From NCBI GenBank assembly GCA_037447655.1, contig JBBHKE010000676.1, positions 122,601-166,963 of the forward strand: a DNA stretch of 44,363 bases. The letters are read 5' to 3'. The stretch's first letter is position 1, and each line of letters starts with the position of its first letter. Shown here piece after piece: positions 22,767 to 34,200 of this stretch. This DNA comes from Zygnema cylindricum. Taxonomy: Eukaryota > Streptophyta > Zygnematophyceae > Zygnematales > Zygnemataceae. The position numbers and the translations under genes are program-made. Below the pieces are notes generated by a model. The model was given only the letters and a program-made list of their open reading frames with translations, was not told the DNA's origin and did no database searches.

Positions 22767-23295
22767 TTGCATCCTTTGCTTCCCGCATCAATATCGGCCC
22801 GTTTTTATAGGATACACCTAATTGGTTGCACGACATCCAACCACAGCAGAGGTCGTAAACGTCAAAATTTTACATAACCGAAACCGACCGGTTTTTTTTT
22901 TTCAAAATCTGAGTAACCGACGCCCGATCGGGTTATGTCACGCTCCAAAATTGTTAACCGTTAACTGACCGGCGATTACGAATATAAAAGTTAACCGAAA
23001 CTCGATTTCTCGCGACTAACCATAGTACCAAACGCTTTTCTAGGTGAAATTTATACGATATGTATAATTTGTTGGATCCTTTGCTCCAAAGGTCGAAAAC
23101 GGTCAACCGAAACCGTGATCGACCGTTAACCGACCGCCCGCGCCGGATCCGGAACGAATTCGGTTGCCAAATTTTGAGGGCCGGGCGGTTGCGGTCGGTT
23201 GATTCACCAGAAAAAAAAAGAGTGGTCGGTTACTGTCGGTTAACCAAAAAACAAAAAAAAATGAAAATTTTGTACTGTCCATACAATCCAACATT

Positions 23296-23500
23296 CTATT
23301 AGCGTAGAAGTTTCTTTAGCGTATACGAATAATTAGCGTGGTTTACGCTTATTGGGAATTTGGAATTTTTCGAAGAAATCGTTTACTTTAATTAAGAATT
23401 ACGATTTTTTTTAAATAGTATGGATAATTCTATTTGAGAATAAAAATAAAAAAAAACGGGACGGAATTAGCGTACACTACGCTAATAGCGATTGGCGGTG
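23296..23500. mobile_element. MITE copy E, left-truncated
   Basis: The right end, TACGCTAATAGCGATTGGCGGTG followed by TA, is intact; the left begins at CTATTAGCGTAG without the outer TIR. The word TTAGCGT occurs four times and CGCTAAT once within 205 bp. Confidence 0.65.
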
Positions 23501-23564
23501 TAGTAAACTATTAATTTCGCAAATCTTAGGGAACACGACAAAGCGTCGCAAATCTGACACGGTA

Positions 23565-23763
23565 CACCGCGAATCGTTATTATACTATAGAAATTATGGG
23601 AGTAAAGAAAAAAAAACGTCATTCCTTCAAATTTAGTGCCAGGAGACGTGGCAGATTATGGTCCATGTCTTAAATAGTGTAATTTATTCTATTTAAGGTA
23701 TCAATGTCAAAATTTTGGGGGTGCCGATATAGGACTACATATGGCTAATAACGATTCACGGTG
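23565..23763. mobile_element. MITE copy F, 199 bp, with TA duplication
   Basis: CACCGCGAATCGTTATTATAC at the left and ATAACGATTCACGGTG at the right, both flanked by TA. It is inserted between two copies of a short tandem sequence (TTTCGCAAATCTTAGGGA). Confidence 0.82.
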
Positions 23764-24244
23764 TAGTTCACTATTCATTTCGCAAATCTTAGGGACGCGA
23801 CAAAGCGTCGCAAATCTGACACGTTAGTAAACACTATTCATTTCGCAAATCTAAGGGAACGCGACAAATCGTAATTATTGGCTTATTCATACGTTGTACA
23901 TTAGATAATTTTGGTACTTTTTCGGTTACGGGCGGGTACGGTTAGTCGCGAGAAATCGAGTTCCGGTTAACTTTTATTTTCGTAAACGCCGGTCGGTTAA
24001 CGGTTAACAATTTTGGACCGTGACATAACCCGGTCGGGCGTCGGTTACTCAGATTTTGGAAAAAAAAAAACGGTCGGTTTCGGTTATGTAAAATTTTGAC
24101 TTTTGCGACCTCTGCTTTGCTCCCATATCCATATCGGCCGATTTTTTTAACGATACACAGAATTTGTTGCATGACATCAAACTGTAAGTACCAAACGCTT
24201 TGCAACTTCCTGGATTTCGAGGGGGGGGGGGGGGTGCAATAAAG

Positions 24245-27200
24245 GGAGAATGGAATGGAGCTGGTTGCCATACCAACTACAGGTGAATATAAAATACCCA
24301 AAAATCCACACTAAATATAAATACACAAGATAATATAAATTTACACTATTTTTGAACTGTTTATTTGATAATTTTGATATTTTGAATAAGTCTTGTTTGT
24401 GCGGACAATTATTACTGCAGGTAAAAATCCACACCATTTTAACTCTCTCTTCTCTCTCTTTCTCTGCCTTTCTCTCTCTCTTCTATAGTGATACTTTTTT
24501 GTTTTTCTACAAGTGAATACAATATCCCACAATAATGAAGTAAGGGTTTTTTATGAGTTTTTGTCCCGTTTGTGAGGTTTTTCTGACAAAATCAAGCGAT
24601 TAATGGGTTATCTCATTTTATCTTAATTCTTTTTTGAGGGCAGCTAGAGATTATGTTTTATGGGAACGTGAATTAGCGTGGACCAAAGCTTATTTGAATA
24701 TGTTGCACATGAATTACTGTAGATTTTTGCATTGTAAATAGATGTAATTGAATTCCTTTACAAATGATCCACACTAACTGTGGTGAGAATTTGCCAAATT
24801 GTAAAATCTTTTGTGCGGCATTTGAATCTTACAAAAACTAAAAATCACAATTTTTTTTTCTTCCCCTACAAATGCTCTGAAAAAGAAGGCATTCGTTGGT
24901 TTTTTTTTTTTCCCTTAATACGAGGCTTTTGGAAAGTAAATCAGTTCTTGAATTTCATGTTGTTTAGAGTATTTTAGTTTTCTGGTTCTTTTTTATTTCG
25001 AAAGCGGAAAGACATTTCCAATATTCAGCAAAAATCTTTCATTTTTCTTCTTAAGGAATTAAACTTCTTAAATTGACCTCTCATGTTTGCTGTTGTCTTT
25101 AAAAATTGGAGTTTTATGCCCTTTACTTTTACAGCTGGGCCTTAACACGTATAATATCTTCGATATTTCCTTATTAAGTTGTTATGCTTTTAAATGGGTA
25201 CAATTGGGATAACTTTTTTGCTTACATCCTCTTAAATTCTGGGTTAATATGGTATTTATTGTCTATATTACGATTAACAACTCATTTTTTTTTATTTTTT
25301 ATTTTTATATTGTGTTCCTCTATCTTACTATCCATAAGCAAATCTTAATTCTGATTGTTTTATTGTTGTTGATATTGTCATATTCTGCTATATTGACTGT
25401 TGAATTTTTGTAATAGGACTAATGGGGGTAAATAATTTTGATTTGGGTTTTTGGATGCAGTACCGATGCGATGAGAAAGGAGGGTGGATATGAAGTTATT
25501 ACAAAGGCGATTGAAAAATTAGGGTTAAGGCATAAAGAACACATCTTATCTTATGGAGAAGGAAACGAGAGACGATTAACAGGAAGACATGAAACTGCCG
25601 ATATGAACAAATTTTCATGGGTAAGTTTCTTTTTTTGTATTTTGTTTTTTGCTCGGATTCCTGTTTGACAAATGTTTTGTAGTACCTTCTATGATGTTTT
25701 TTGAGTAGAGAGGTTGGTATCATTTCAAAGGCCAAATCAGCTAAAATGTTAACAATTTGGATTCAGATGATTAATATATAACAATCTTATCTTGTATTGA
25801 ATCTATATATATCTTTACATTCAACGGATCTGGACAATTTGAATTCGGTGAATTTGCACATTACAATATACGTCGGCGTTCAAATGGAAACCTGACTTGT
25901 CACGACACTTTGACACTGTTGTTTGCATTGGTACATCTATGTATTTGTCCTTTTATTTGTACCTTTATTCGTATTTATAACTTGTGTTTGTACTTCTACT
26001 GAATTACCAATGGTTATCCTTGTACATTGTACTTTGTCTTTGTACTCGTACTTATTTTGTGGATCTACTATAATTTTGTTTCGTTTGTACTTCTACATTG
26101 TTCTTCTTTTGCTTTTTATTTTACTTATTCGTTGTATTTTATCTTATTTATTTTTTCAGGGTGTGGCAAATCGTGGTTGTTCTATTCGTGTTGGAAGGGA
26201 TACTCACGCTGAAGGAAAAGGTGAGTTTTGCCCAAAAAGAAAAAGAAAGAGAAAATTATCAAGGAACCCATTTCTTGCTGGTCACATTTTTTTGCAAAAT
26301 TGCGTGTCAATTTCATGAAGGCGAGACCATTTCTTGTTCAAATTTAAATGCCATTCTTTTCTTCAGGCTATATCTCTTGGATTCAGTTAAACATGTCAGT
26401 TACTACATCTCTTTTTAATAAGTTGATTAAGTTCCTGACTGCAGAAGTGAGGATGGATTTTTAAAATATTGCTGAATTTGAATGTAATACAGAGACAGAA
26501 AGACAGCAAACAAAGAGCAGAGAGACAACGGAATACTTTGTCTTCTTCTTTCTTAACCGTTAGTGAAACATTTAGTAAAGCTTGCAAATTTAAAACGTAA
26601 GAAACATTTAGAACTTCACGCAATATACTATCAGGCATTATACTGTGAGAATTAGTCACCAAATATGTCTCAAAAGAGAGGACTGCAAGTATGAACAATT
26701 CAAGTTATCTGAATGTAAGAAGAATTAATTGTACAGATGTTGATTCAAATAAACAAAAATTTAACTATAATTGCCTGTACGTTTTTATAATTGCTGTTTC
26801 TTGCTGTTATCATTACAGGTTACTTTGAAGATCGTCGGCCAGCCTCGAATATGGATCCATATGTGGTTACTTCCAAAATTGCTTATACCACAATCCTTTT
26901 CAAACCAGAGGCTTGTAAGTCAAAACAATCAAAAATGTGGTTTAAAATAAGAATAAGAGAACGCAAAAAGATGAAGGTGGTGTGATAACCAAAAGGGGAA
27001 TAAGAAACGTTTCTTGTTTGCTTAATTTTCATAATTGTTTTGATGAAGCATAATGATTTGACTTGTCATTAAGTCTATGTAATGATTATGTATGTTAGTT
27101 ATAAGCTTACCAATTTCTTGAAGATTTTTGGTGTCTTTTACTTTCTCGGTTTTTGATTACTTTTTTCAGCTGAGTCAAGCAACATTGTTGGTGGGTTGTG

Positions 27201-27256
27201 ATGTTGACATATGCATGACACTCATCCTCTTTTTTACCTTTTTTTTTAATGCAGAG
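24245..27256 (+). CDS. Glutamine synthetase, C-terminal part (118 aa); 5' exons absent
   Basis: Glutamine synthetase joins ammonia to glutamate using ATP. Exons 24245-24282, 25461-25620, 26160-26220 and 26819-26914 join in phase and read [64 protein letters not shown] and [19 protein letters not shown]. The [11 protein letters not shown] and YFEDRRP segments that line the active site are intact. Splicing from 26914 to 27255 would create the stop (T joined to AG), ending FKPEA; without that splice the frame runs to a stop at 26985. The N-terminal two thirds (about 230 residues) is not found in the window. The first exon is preceded by a run of 14 G and a foldback repeat, with no polypyrimidine tract. 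[10 protein letters not shown] replaces the usual TSMIA(E/D)TTIL. This is a truncated copy, or a gene whose 5' exons lie beyond a large intron; the cupin gene on the other strand makes the latter less likely. Confidence 0.8.
24283..25460 (+). other. Intron of the glutamine synthetase copy
   Basis: Between the first two recovered exons, bounded by GTGAAT and TTGGATGCAG. It is AT-rich, with a CT-rich stretch near 24443-24485 and short ends ATCCACACTAA (24301, 24767) and TTAGCGTGGACC (24672), the last pair delimiting a possible 110-bp inverted-repeat element. No other gene is seen. Confidence 0.6.
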
Positions 27257-28537
27257 ATTCTGGTTGAAAAAAAAAAGATAAACCTGTTCGAGACAGGTAT
27301 GTTGGAATACGTTTCACTAGTTGATTTGGCTGGTTGGGTAAAAATGTTTTTACTCTCTTTTGAAATGGTATATTTATCGATTTATTGGTATGTTTGAAAT
27401 CGAATCAGGAAATGTTGTTAAGCTTTCTATGGTTTTAAATATGGTTATGGAATTTTTCATGTTCCTTTGTCTTCACAAATTTTCGTTTCTTGTACTTTCT
27501 GTTGCCCCGTAGAAGAAGATTGTTTGACATGGGTTAGAAACGGAGACGATTCTATTTTATGTTATTAACATTTTAATTTTTTTCTGGCAGGTAACTTGTC
27601 GGAAATTGGAGATTTCTAATGGTTTTAAATTATGTAAGCTATAATTGATTGTCACATATTTGGGTTGAAGATATGGGGAAGGTTTGGAAAGATTTTTGGG
27701 ATGGATTATTTGGTTAGATGTGGGGAAGATATATTTGGTGAGGTTAGGGGAAAGATTTGGTTAGATTTAGGTAAATTCTGATAGAACCATAATTAAGATG
27801 CTGAGAATGCCCGGAAGATAAGGAAATAAAAGGAGAAACGATTAAATGGCTAGAGGCGATTAGAAAATCCTTAATAGATGAGCCTGTCACCAAATCAGGC
27901 TAGATATGCATAGAAGATGTGGATTATGAAACCAACTACCATTTATGTTTCGACAATTTCCTTGAGTTTAATCATAGACGTCGATTCAAAGATGTTTTCT
28001 TCATTTTGTTGTCTTGTTGACATTATGGGCTTGTTCCGGCAATGTTTGGATTGAAATCTGGAATTCTCGTTCATTTTTTAATGTTTTACATATCAAGTTT
28101 ATCTGCTGTTGATACTTGTCTCCAGTAATGATGAATTTTTGTTTTTTTCCCTTCAGATTCATAGAAAAGATGTGTCTTGAGTAACTACACTTTATAAAGC
28201 TACTGTAGTACTGCAAGTAATTGTACTCGAATCTAGCCTGAAAATTTTGACTGTGGCAATTGGAACTCTTAATAGGAGAAAACCTATTCAGCACAGTCCT
28301 TTGTTCTGGCTAAGGCGTGGTATGAATTTTGGACAGACCTTTATACACATTTAGTATCACGATGTAAACAATCTCAAAAAGCATTCTCTAAGCTTCTTTT
28401 AGTTATGTAAAAGGAACAAATTCTAACAGACAAACGGGATATTGCAATCCCTATACAGTAGAGGTTTAAAACATTACCCTGAGATATCTTGCACTGGCAT
28501 TGAGCACATTTCTGTTTTCCCAATGCCGCAAATCATA
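27257..28537. other. Downstream region of glutamine synthetase, no gene seen
   Basis: The first part is probably 3' UTR with one or two further non-coding exons (possible donor after GAGACAG near 27296, possible acceptor TCTGGCAG near 27590). The rest is AT-rich with no recognised product on either strand. Confidence 0.45.
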
Positions 28538-28837
28538 AGTTCAAAAGTAGGCGTTTTTATGGTAGGCCTTTGGTCGGCGCCTTTATCGTAAGTTGTGTTA
28601 TGGGCTTTTCATGTGATCTTCTTAGATCGCTACTTTGATCAGCGACCGTCCGATCGTCCGAATCTGACGGTGTAAATAATTTTTTTTGGTCCGAATGTTT
28701 TAATTGGTCCAATTTTTGGTCCGAATGTTTTAATTGGTCCGAATAGGTCCGAATACAATATGGGTCTTAAGGTCATATTGTATGTTTTGCATACAATAGG
28801 CATATTGTATGGGCCTACTTTCACCTACTTTTGAACT
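28538..28837. mobile_element. 300-bp MITE with AGTTCAAAAGTAGG ends
   Basis: AGTTCAAAAGTAGGCG at the left is inverted as CACCTACTTTTGAACT at the right, and TAGGCC/GGCCTA pairs just inside. The flanks share ATGCCGCAAAT and ATGCCACAAAT, a possible 11-bp target duplication. The interior has repeated GGTCCGAATGTTTTAATT words and no protein. Confidence 0.7.
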
Positions 28838-29310
28838 ATGCCACAAATGCTTTTCACCTGATGCCAAAAAATCTGAATTGGACATTATTTCATTTGAAGT
28901 CGCATTTGCCATCCATAGCACAAACTGGGGAAAAAAGAGATTCCTTAGTTCATGAAAACAATAGTTACGTATACTCCAAAAGCCAGGAACAACCGAGCAG
29001 GGAATGCGGAACAAGTCTAGAAGACTGGAGACAAGTTCGAAAAATAGAATTGTGAGTTTATGAACTATTTCCGGTTTTATTGCACTCAGTATAAACGCTA
29101 GGAGCGCGTCGTTAAATACTGAGTTTGAGTTGAATTTGTGTGGACAACAGTATCCACGTGTGAATCGTCAAAAATAGTTTGGTGCCTTGGCCGTTTTATC
29201 ATCCGTACTGGTAGATGTAGACAAAAACATTGGAACACGTCGAACACGGAAGACGACCAAAGGGAGTTTATTTTACTTCCGTCAGCTTGGCTTTTCCACT
29301 TTTTACGGTA
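28838..29310. other. Gene-free stretch with one weak open frame
   Basis: A plus-strand frame ending at 29055 (SRECGTSLEDWRQVRKIEL) looks protein-like but has no recognised relative and no clear start. No other feature is seen. Confidence 0.35.
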
Positions 29311-29850
29311 CACCGCGAATCGTTATTAGTGTCAAAGTTTAAATAGTGTTGAAGAAAATTTACTGTAATTGATGCTAATTAAGAATTTGAAATTTTTCAA
29401 AAAAAAGGTGCATTCTAATTTCGGCGTTTATGCTAATTTGGGAACAGCAAAAATGGAATATTCACCGTACGGTTATATACATTAATATATGTTTTCGTAC
29501 AAAATATTAGAAATCGTACGCCGTCGCGAATTTAAAATATCCGTACATGCTATATTAATTTACGTGTCAGACTAATCCTGTTTTCTTTAGCGCACGTTCC
29601 TATGCGTGCGCGTCTGATTTAATTCATTTTTTGTAAATTTTCACTTGAAATGGTACAGTTATGTACGGTCTGACGTCAACCGTACACCACACTATTTATA
29701 TATTATTGTACTTTCGGGCTTTACTTTATTCTGTACGGTACCTTAATTAACGTCAAGGAAAAAATAAAATCATGTATCCTATTTGAAAAAAATAATCAAA
29801 ATTTTAAGAACCCAAATTAGTGACTTTGACACTAATAACGATTCGCGGTG
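29311..29850. mobile_element. MITE copy A2, 540 bp, reversed relative to A1
   Basis: Full TIR CACCGCGAATCGTTATTAG at both ends with TA on each side, a clean target duplication. The interior is the reverse complement of copy A1 (19967-20513), including the GCGCACGTTCCTATGCGTGC block and the terminal ACCCAAATTAGTGACTTTGA. No transposase is present. Confidence 0.92.
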
Positions 29851-29963
29851 TAGCGAGTTATTTAATGTTAATATTATTTTAGGATTCACCCCGCTAAATT
29901 ATGTTCCCAAACAAGACTCATTATGGGCCACTCATAGTGTGTTATTAACATTACTGTACTGTA

Positions 29964-30463
29964 CACCGCGAATCGTAATTAGAGTAAATTACTCTAATTC
30001 GGTCGCTCGAAATTTTGACTCTATCACATCAAATAGAGTAATCGATTCTAATTTTTTCATTATTCTAATTTAGGTAAGGTTTAATTAGCGTTTTTAATTC
30101 TAATATATGATCATTTAACATAGTGTGGAGTACGGACGACGTCCGACCGTGCAAAGTTGTACTTTTATAAGTAAAAAAGTACAAAAATGATTTAATACAG
30201 GCCATTATCATGTAACTGCGTTTTAACAAAACGCGTAATGCGAACGTCATAGTGACGATAAACTGTACGTTCTGTCAGATTCTGTACGAATACCTTATTT
30301 ACAGTAGAGGATATTAACTTGCCAAATTAGAGTACACCGCATAAATTATAGTAAATTCCTTTTTGAAACAGCTCTATCACATAAATTAGAGTAAATTACT
30401 CTAATTATTTTTTTCTCTTTTTTTACTCTAATTTTTTCATTACTCTAATTACGATGCGCGGTG
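29964..30463. mobile_element. MITE copy B2, 500 bp
   Basis: CACCGCGAATCGTAATTAGAG at the left and CTCTAATTACGATGCGCGGTG at the right, both flanked by TA. ATTAGAGT or ACTCTAAT occurs about eight times. It is closely similar to B1 (20964-21462) in the same orientation. Confidence 0.9.
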
Positions 30464-31256
30464 TAGTGTATTGCTTCGTACATTCTGGCTCAATCCTATC
30501 GTAATTCCCAATTCGACCAACATCCTTTGCCGCATTGAGCGCCCGATTTTTCATATATTGATGTTGTTTCGAGCACGATATTTTATATTTTATAACAGGC
30601 AACTATTCTGGCGGCATGGGCCTTTGACTTGAAAGATTATTTTGGCAAAGCATGTCATGTTTTTTCACGGTACAAAAAACATACACATTTCTATTTCATA
30701 CAGTTCGCAGGGCTAACGCACAAACTTGACACGAACCAAAAATCTGGGCCAAAAGTTTAATACATGTAAAGCCTGTTCTTACACTTTGTAGAAGAGTGTT
30801 TGCAAACCTTTACGCAACACATTAAGAAGATATATGGACCAAACACGTTTGGCCATAAATATCCAAAAACTGATAAAAAACGATTAATTCAGGGGAAAAA
30901 ACATTCAGATTTGTTACCCGATCCCAAACCAAGAAATAAGGAAAACAGGTTTTGGCCAAGAAAGCAAAATTGAACAGAGACCCCTAGATTTACATTCATT
31001 GGACAACTGAAGCCTTATACAACTTTACAGTTAATAATAATAGTACCAATCCACACTATTATTCATTCATTTGGTTCGTTCATTCATCTATCCATTAACT
31101 CGACTACCAGCAAATGTCACTGATTATAAAGGTATAACACAAAGAGTTCTTCACCGACAAAGTTGGAAGTACTGTCTCAAGGAACTGTGGTACGGAACTG
31201 TTTCAAGGAACTGTTTCACGGAACCGGTTCAAGGAATTGATTCAGGAAATCAGTTA
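30464..31256. other. 3' flank of ALG5, no gene seen
   Basis: AT-rich sequence, the right part probably ALG5 3' UTR. It contains the 13-bp tandem repeat listed separately. No coding region is recognised. Confidence 0.5.
31165..31246. repeat. 13-bp tandem repeat in ALG5 3' region
   Basis: About six units of GGAACTGTTTCAA with substitutions; unit starts include 31181, 31194, 31207, 31220 and 31233. It ends about 10 bp past the ALG5 stop codon, so it probably lies in the 3' UTR. Confidence 0.85.
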
Positions 31257-34200
31257 CTAATACTGGCCAAGATCTTGGTGAATTTTCCACAGTCGTAAAC
31301 CATAACCAAATCGAATGAGAGAAAGCTCTAACAACATGTGTAAAATGCTCACAAGTCTTATTTTAGAGCCAGGTATTTCTGACCAATTTACCTGAATTTC
31401 CTTCACAGGTATGCTTAGTCGTTGGCACAGATAGACGAGCTCCACATCAAAGCACCATCTGGACAAACCATTAACACTATTAAGTGTTAAAACACTTCAT
31501 CCTTCCCCATCTCTTTCTGCCTCACAATCAACTAAGACCATCAAAGCACTATCTGAGCAAACGAAAATCACTATTGAATGTCAAAATACTTCATCCTTTT
31601 CCATCTCTTTCTGCCTCACAATCGACTGAGACCATCAACGCACCATCTGAATAAAACATTAACACTATCGAATGTCAAATATTTCATCCTCTCACAATCT
31701 CTTTCTGCCTCATAATCGACTGAGACCCCACCTCCCTATGGTTTCAAAATTGAAAAGTCAGGTTTTGTATGGCCATTGAGAAAGCTCTGGCACATGTCTA
31801 AAACCTTCTCTGGCTCCTAAGCTTGAAATTGACCATGGAAAACCAGAACTTTTGTATCACAAGGATGCAAATATAACCAATAACACCGAACATAAAGTTG
31901 AACGAATACAAGGAGAGAAAAAACTCAACAAACTTACTTTACATCCGATCGAGAACAATTACAAACAAAAAGACCCAAGGGAAAAAGTTGTGCCCAGTCT
32001 TATGTGTGAACACTCTCTAGAAATTAATCATCCCAACACAAAAAAGGTACCAACAGACACTGGAGAATAGAAAAACCCACCTATTCAGTCTTTGATTAGA
32101 AAACAATTGCCGGGCTGCTGCTCGTGTGAACATTTTGAAGCCACACTGCATCAACATTTAAAGACTCTCAGTTGGAGTACTCATTGTCACTCAAACTGTG
32201 CAAAGAAAACATAGCATAACCAGGGAGCAGGTAACTGTTTAGACACTCCACGTCCTAAAAAATAATTTAAATATTTAAATTAGGAATTCCCAAAAGCTGA
32301 TGGTATAGCTTGAAAACAAACCAAAAAAGCAATCTAGCATAGTTCTACAAACAAAGTACTACAACAAGCTATGCTACATATGAAGCTATGCTTATGATCG
32401 CATGTTAAATTCTACTTGAATTGTACTTTCAGTTCAACCTGAAAGTGAAAATTACCATCTTCCATTACGAAGTTGACGACAAAAGGTACAAAGTGTACCA
32501 TAAAATAGACGGGGAACAATCAGAAATTGGACAAAAACATTTTTTGAAAAATTCATATACGCGAGATAACACTAAACCGCCTATAGAAAGCATCTAACAG
32601 TTTATTTTTAACCTACAACTAAAAGAAATCGCACGCCATCCATTAGTAGACTTCAAGCCTGAACTCATTGGAAGGTTGATTCCGTGACTACTGACTGCGA
32701 CTGTCATATCAAATATCAAATACAAAATTATTTTTCGAACATAGATATGAAGCACAGTAACGAACTTGGGCAAAAGAAAGACCTTCAGGCTTAAACCAAA
32801 TTTCCACAGGAAAAACCGAAACTGCCCATCTGACTGAAAGTGCCCTTCTTTTAATACAAAGGTTGAGACAGTTAACTTGGCCATCCTTTTATTGTTTGTC
32901 TAAAAAGTCTCAAGTTCCTCCCCGCTCAAAAACATCCAAGGAGACACTTTCACATCTACGTCAGCTGCACATGTTGGAAAGTATGGCTGAAATGATCATT
33001 CTCACTGGCACTTACAAAGCCACTTTCCTAGTTGAAGTGGGAACATTGTACTTTTACAATAGGAGGTCGAAAAGGTAATCAACAAGAGAGATAAAATGCA
33101 TCAAGTGTCCTGCTTTCTATATCACGAGGTTCCAGTTGCCCAATGAGTGAATTGCTGCTAAAAGACTTCAAAGTCTTTCACAACTTAACCTTAGTTTAAT
33201 GTGTTACTTCAGGCTATCATTTAAGCCGTAATAGTCATGCCAAAAACAATTAATTGTTACGAAAGACAAGGTAAAACAATGAAGTAGTATTACTTCTGTA
33301 TTTATATGGAGCATAATAAAGGTAACTGCAATACCTAGGCAACGATAACAACCATAAAGCTTGACCTCTACTCCCAATATAGAGAAGTACACCATTTCCA
33401 AATACATGAATTAGCACAAATAAACTTTAAGGAGCACCAATTAACGATACTTTCAAGTACCGAACAGGCTACAAGAGCTAAAAGATAGCCACCAGTTCTG
33501 ACCAAAATAAGACAGGAGAAACAATCGAGCTTTTCCCAGCCTTCAGCATAGAGAACCCACTTTGTTTAATTGATTTTATAAAACGCCCCGTACCTGTGTG
33601 TCCCTGATACCATTGCGGACAACAAGCCAGACACAGAAGTGAAATCCATGTGTAAGGATATTCCTGTACCATGCCCGCTGTATCCAGCCACCCAAACATG
33701 CAAGAAAACATTTAAAGAAAAGTTGGGAGACAGAATAAACAGATAGCAAAAGATCTTACTGGCAACAGGTTCTACTGGGCTCCCAAACATAATGTGAGTT
33801 CAAATATTCCACCCGCAAACACAGACCACCTTCTTCACAATTGTCTTTTTCAACTGCAAAAAACATGCGGCCACTGTACACCGAAATGGGCAAAAGATAC
33901 TGATAATGGAGATAGTGATTTAAAAGACACAAAACCACATACTGCATGCCTGAAAACAGTTTGTGCCATAGGATTCTTTACAAGAGTAAATTCTGAACAA
34001 GCTGATGGAACAAACCTTAGCCTTCGCTCCTTCCTCTAAATGTGCACGAGATCCGAATGCAGCTCCTAAGGCATCTGCAATTGTGATTTCTTTTTGTGGA
34101 CTGCCTTTCCCAATAATTGTTGACTTGGATCTTCTGGGCAGTTGTTCAACAGCAATCTTTAACAACTGCAAATGGCATATACAGCAATTGAAAAGATTTC

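Larger units (their letters stand above)
22846..24115. mobile_element. Second CAGAGGTCG foldback, nested with MITEs
   Basis: Starts CAGAGGTCGTAAACG and ends TTTTGCGACCTCTG. It contains a copy of the left half of the 22304 element (23090-23300), an inverted copy of the right half (22850-23020) and a direct copy of it (23917-24115). It is interrupted by MITEs E and F and by three copies of a sequence reading TTTCGCAAATCTTAGGGA (near 23515, 23777, 23843). Confidence 0.6.
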
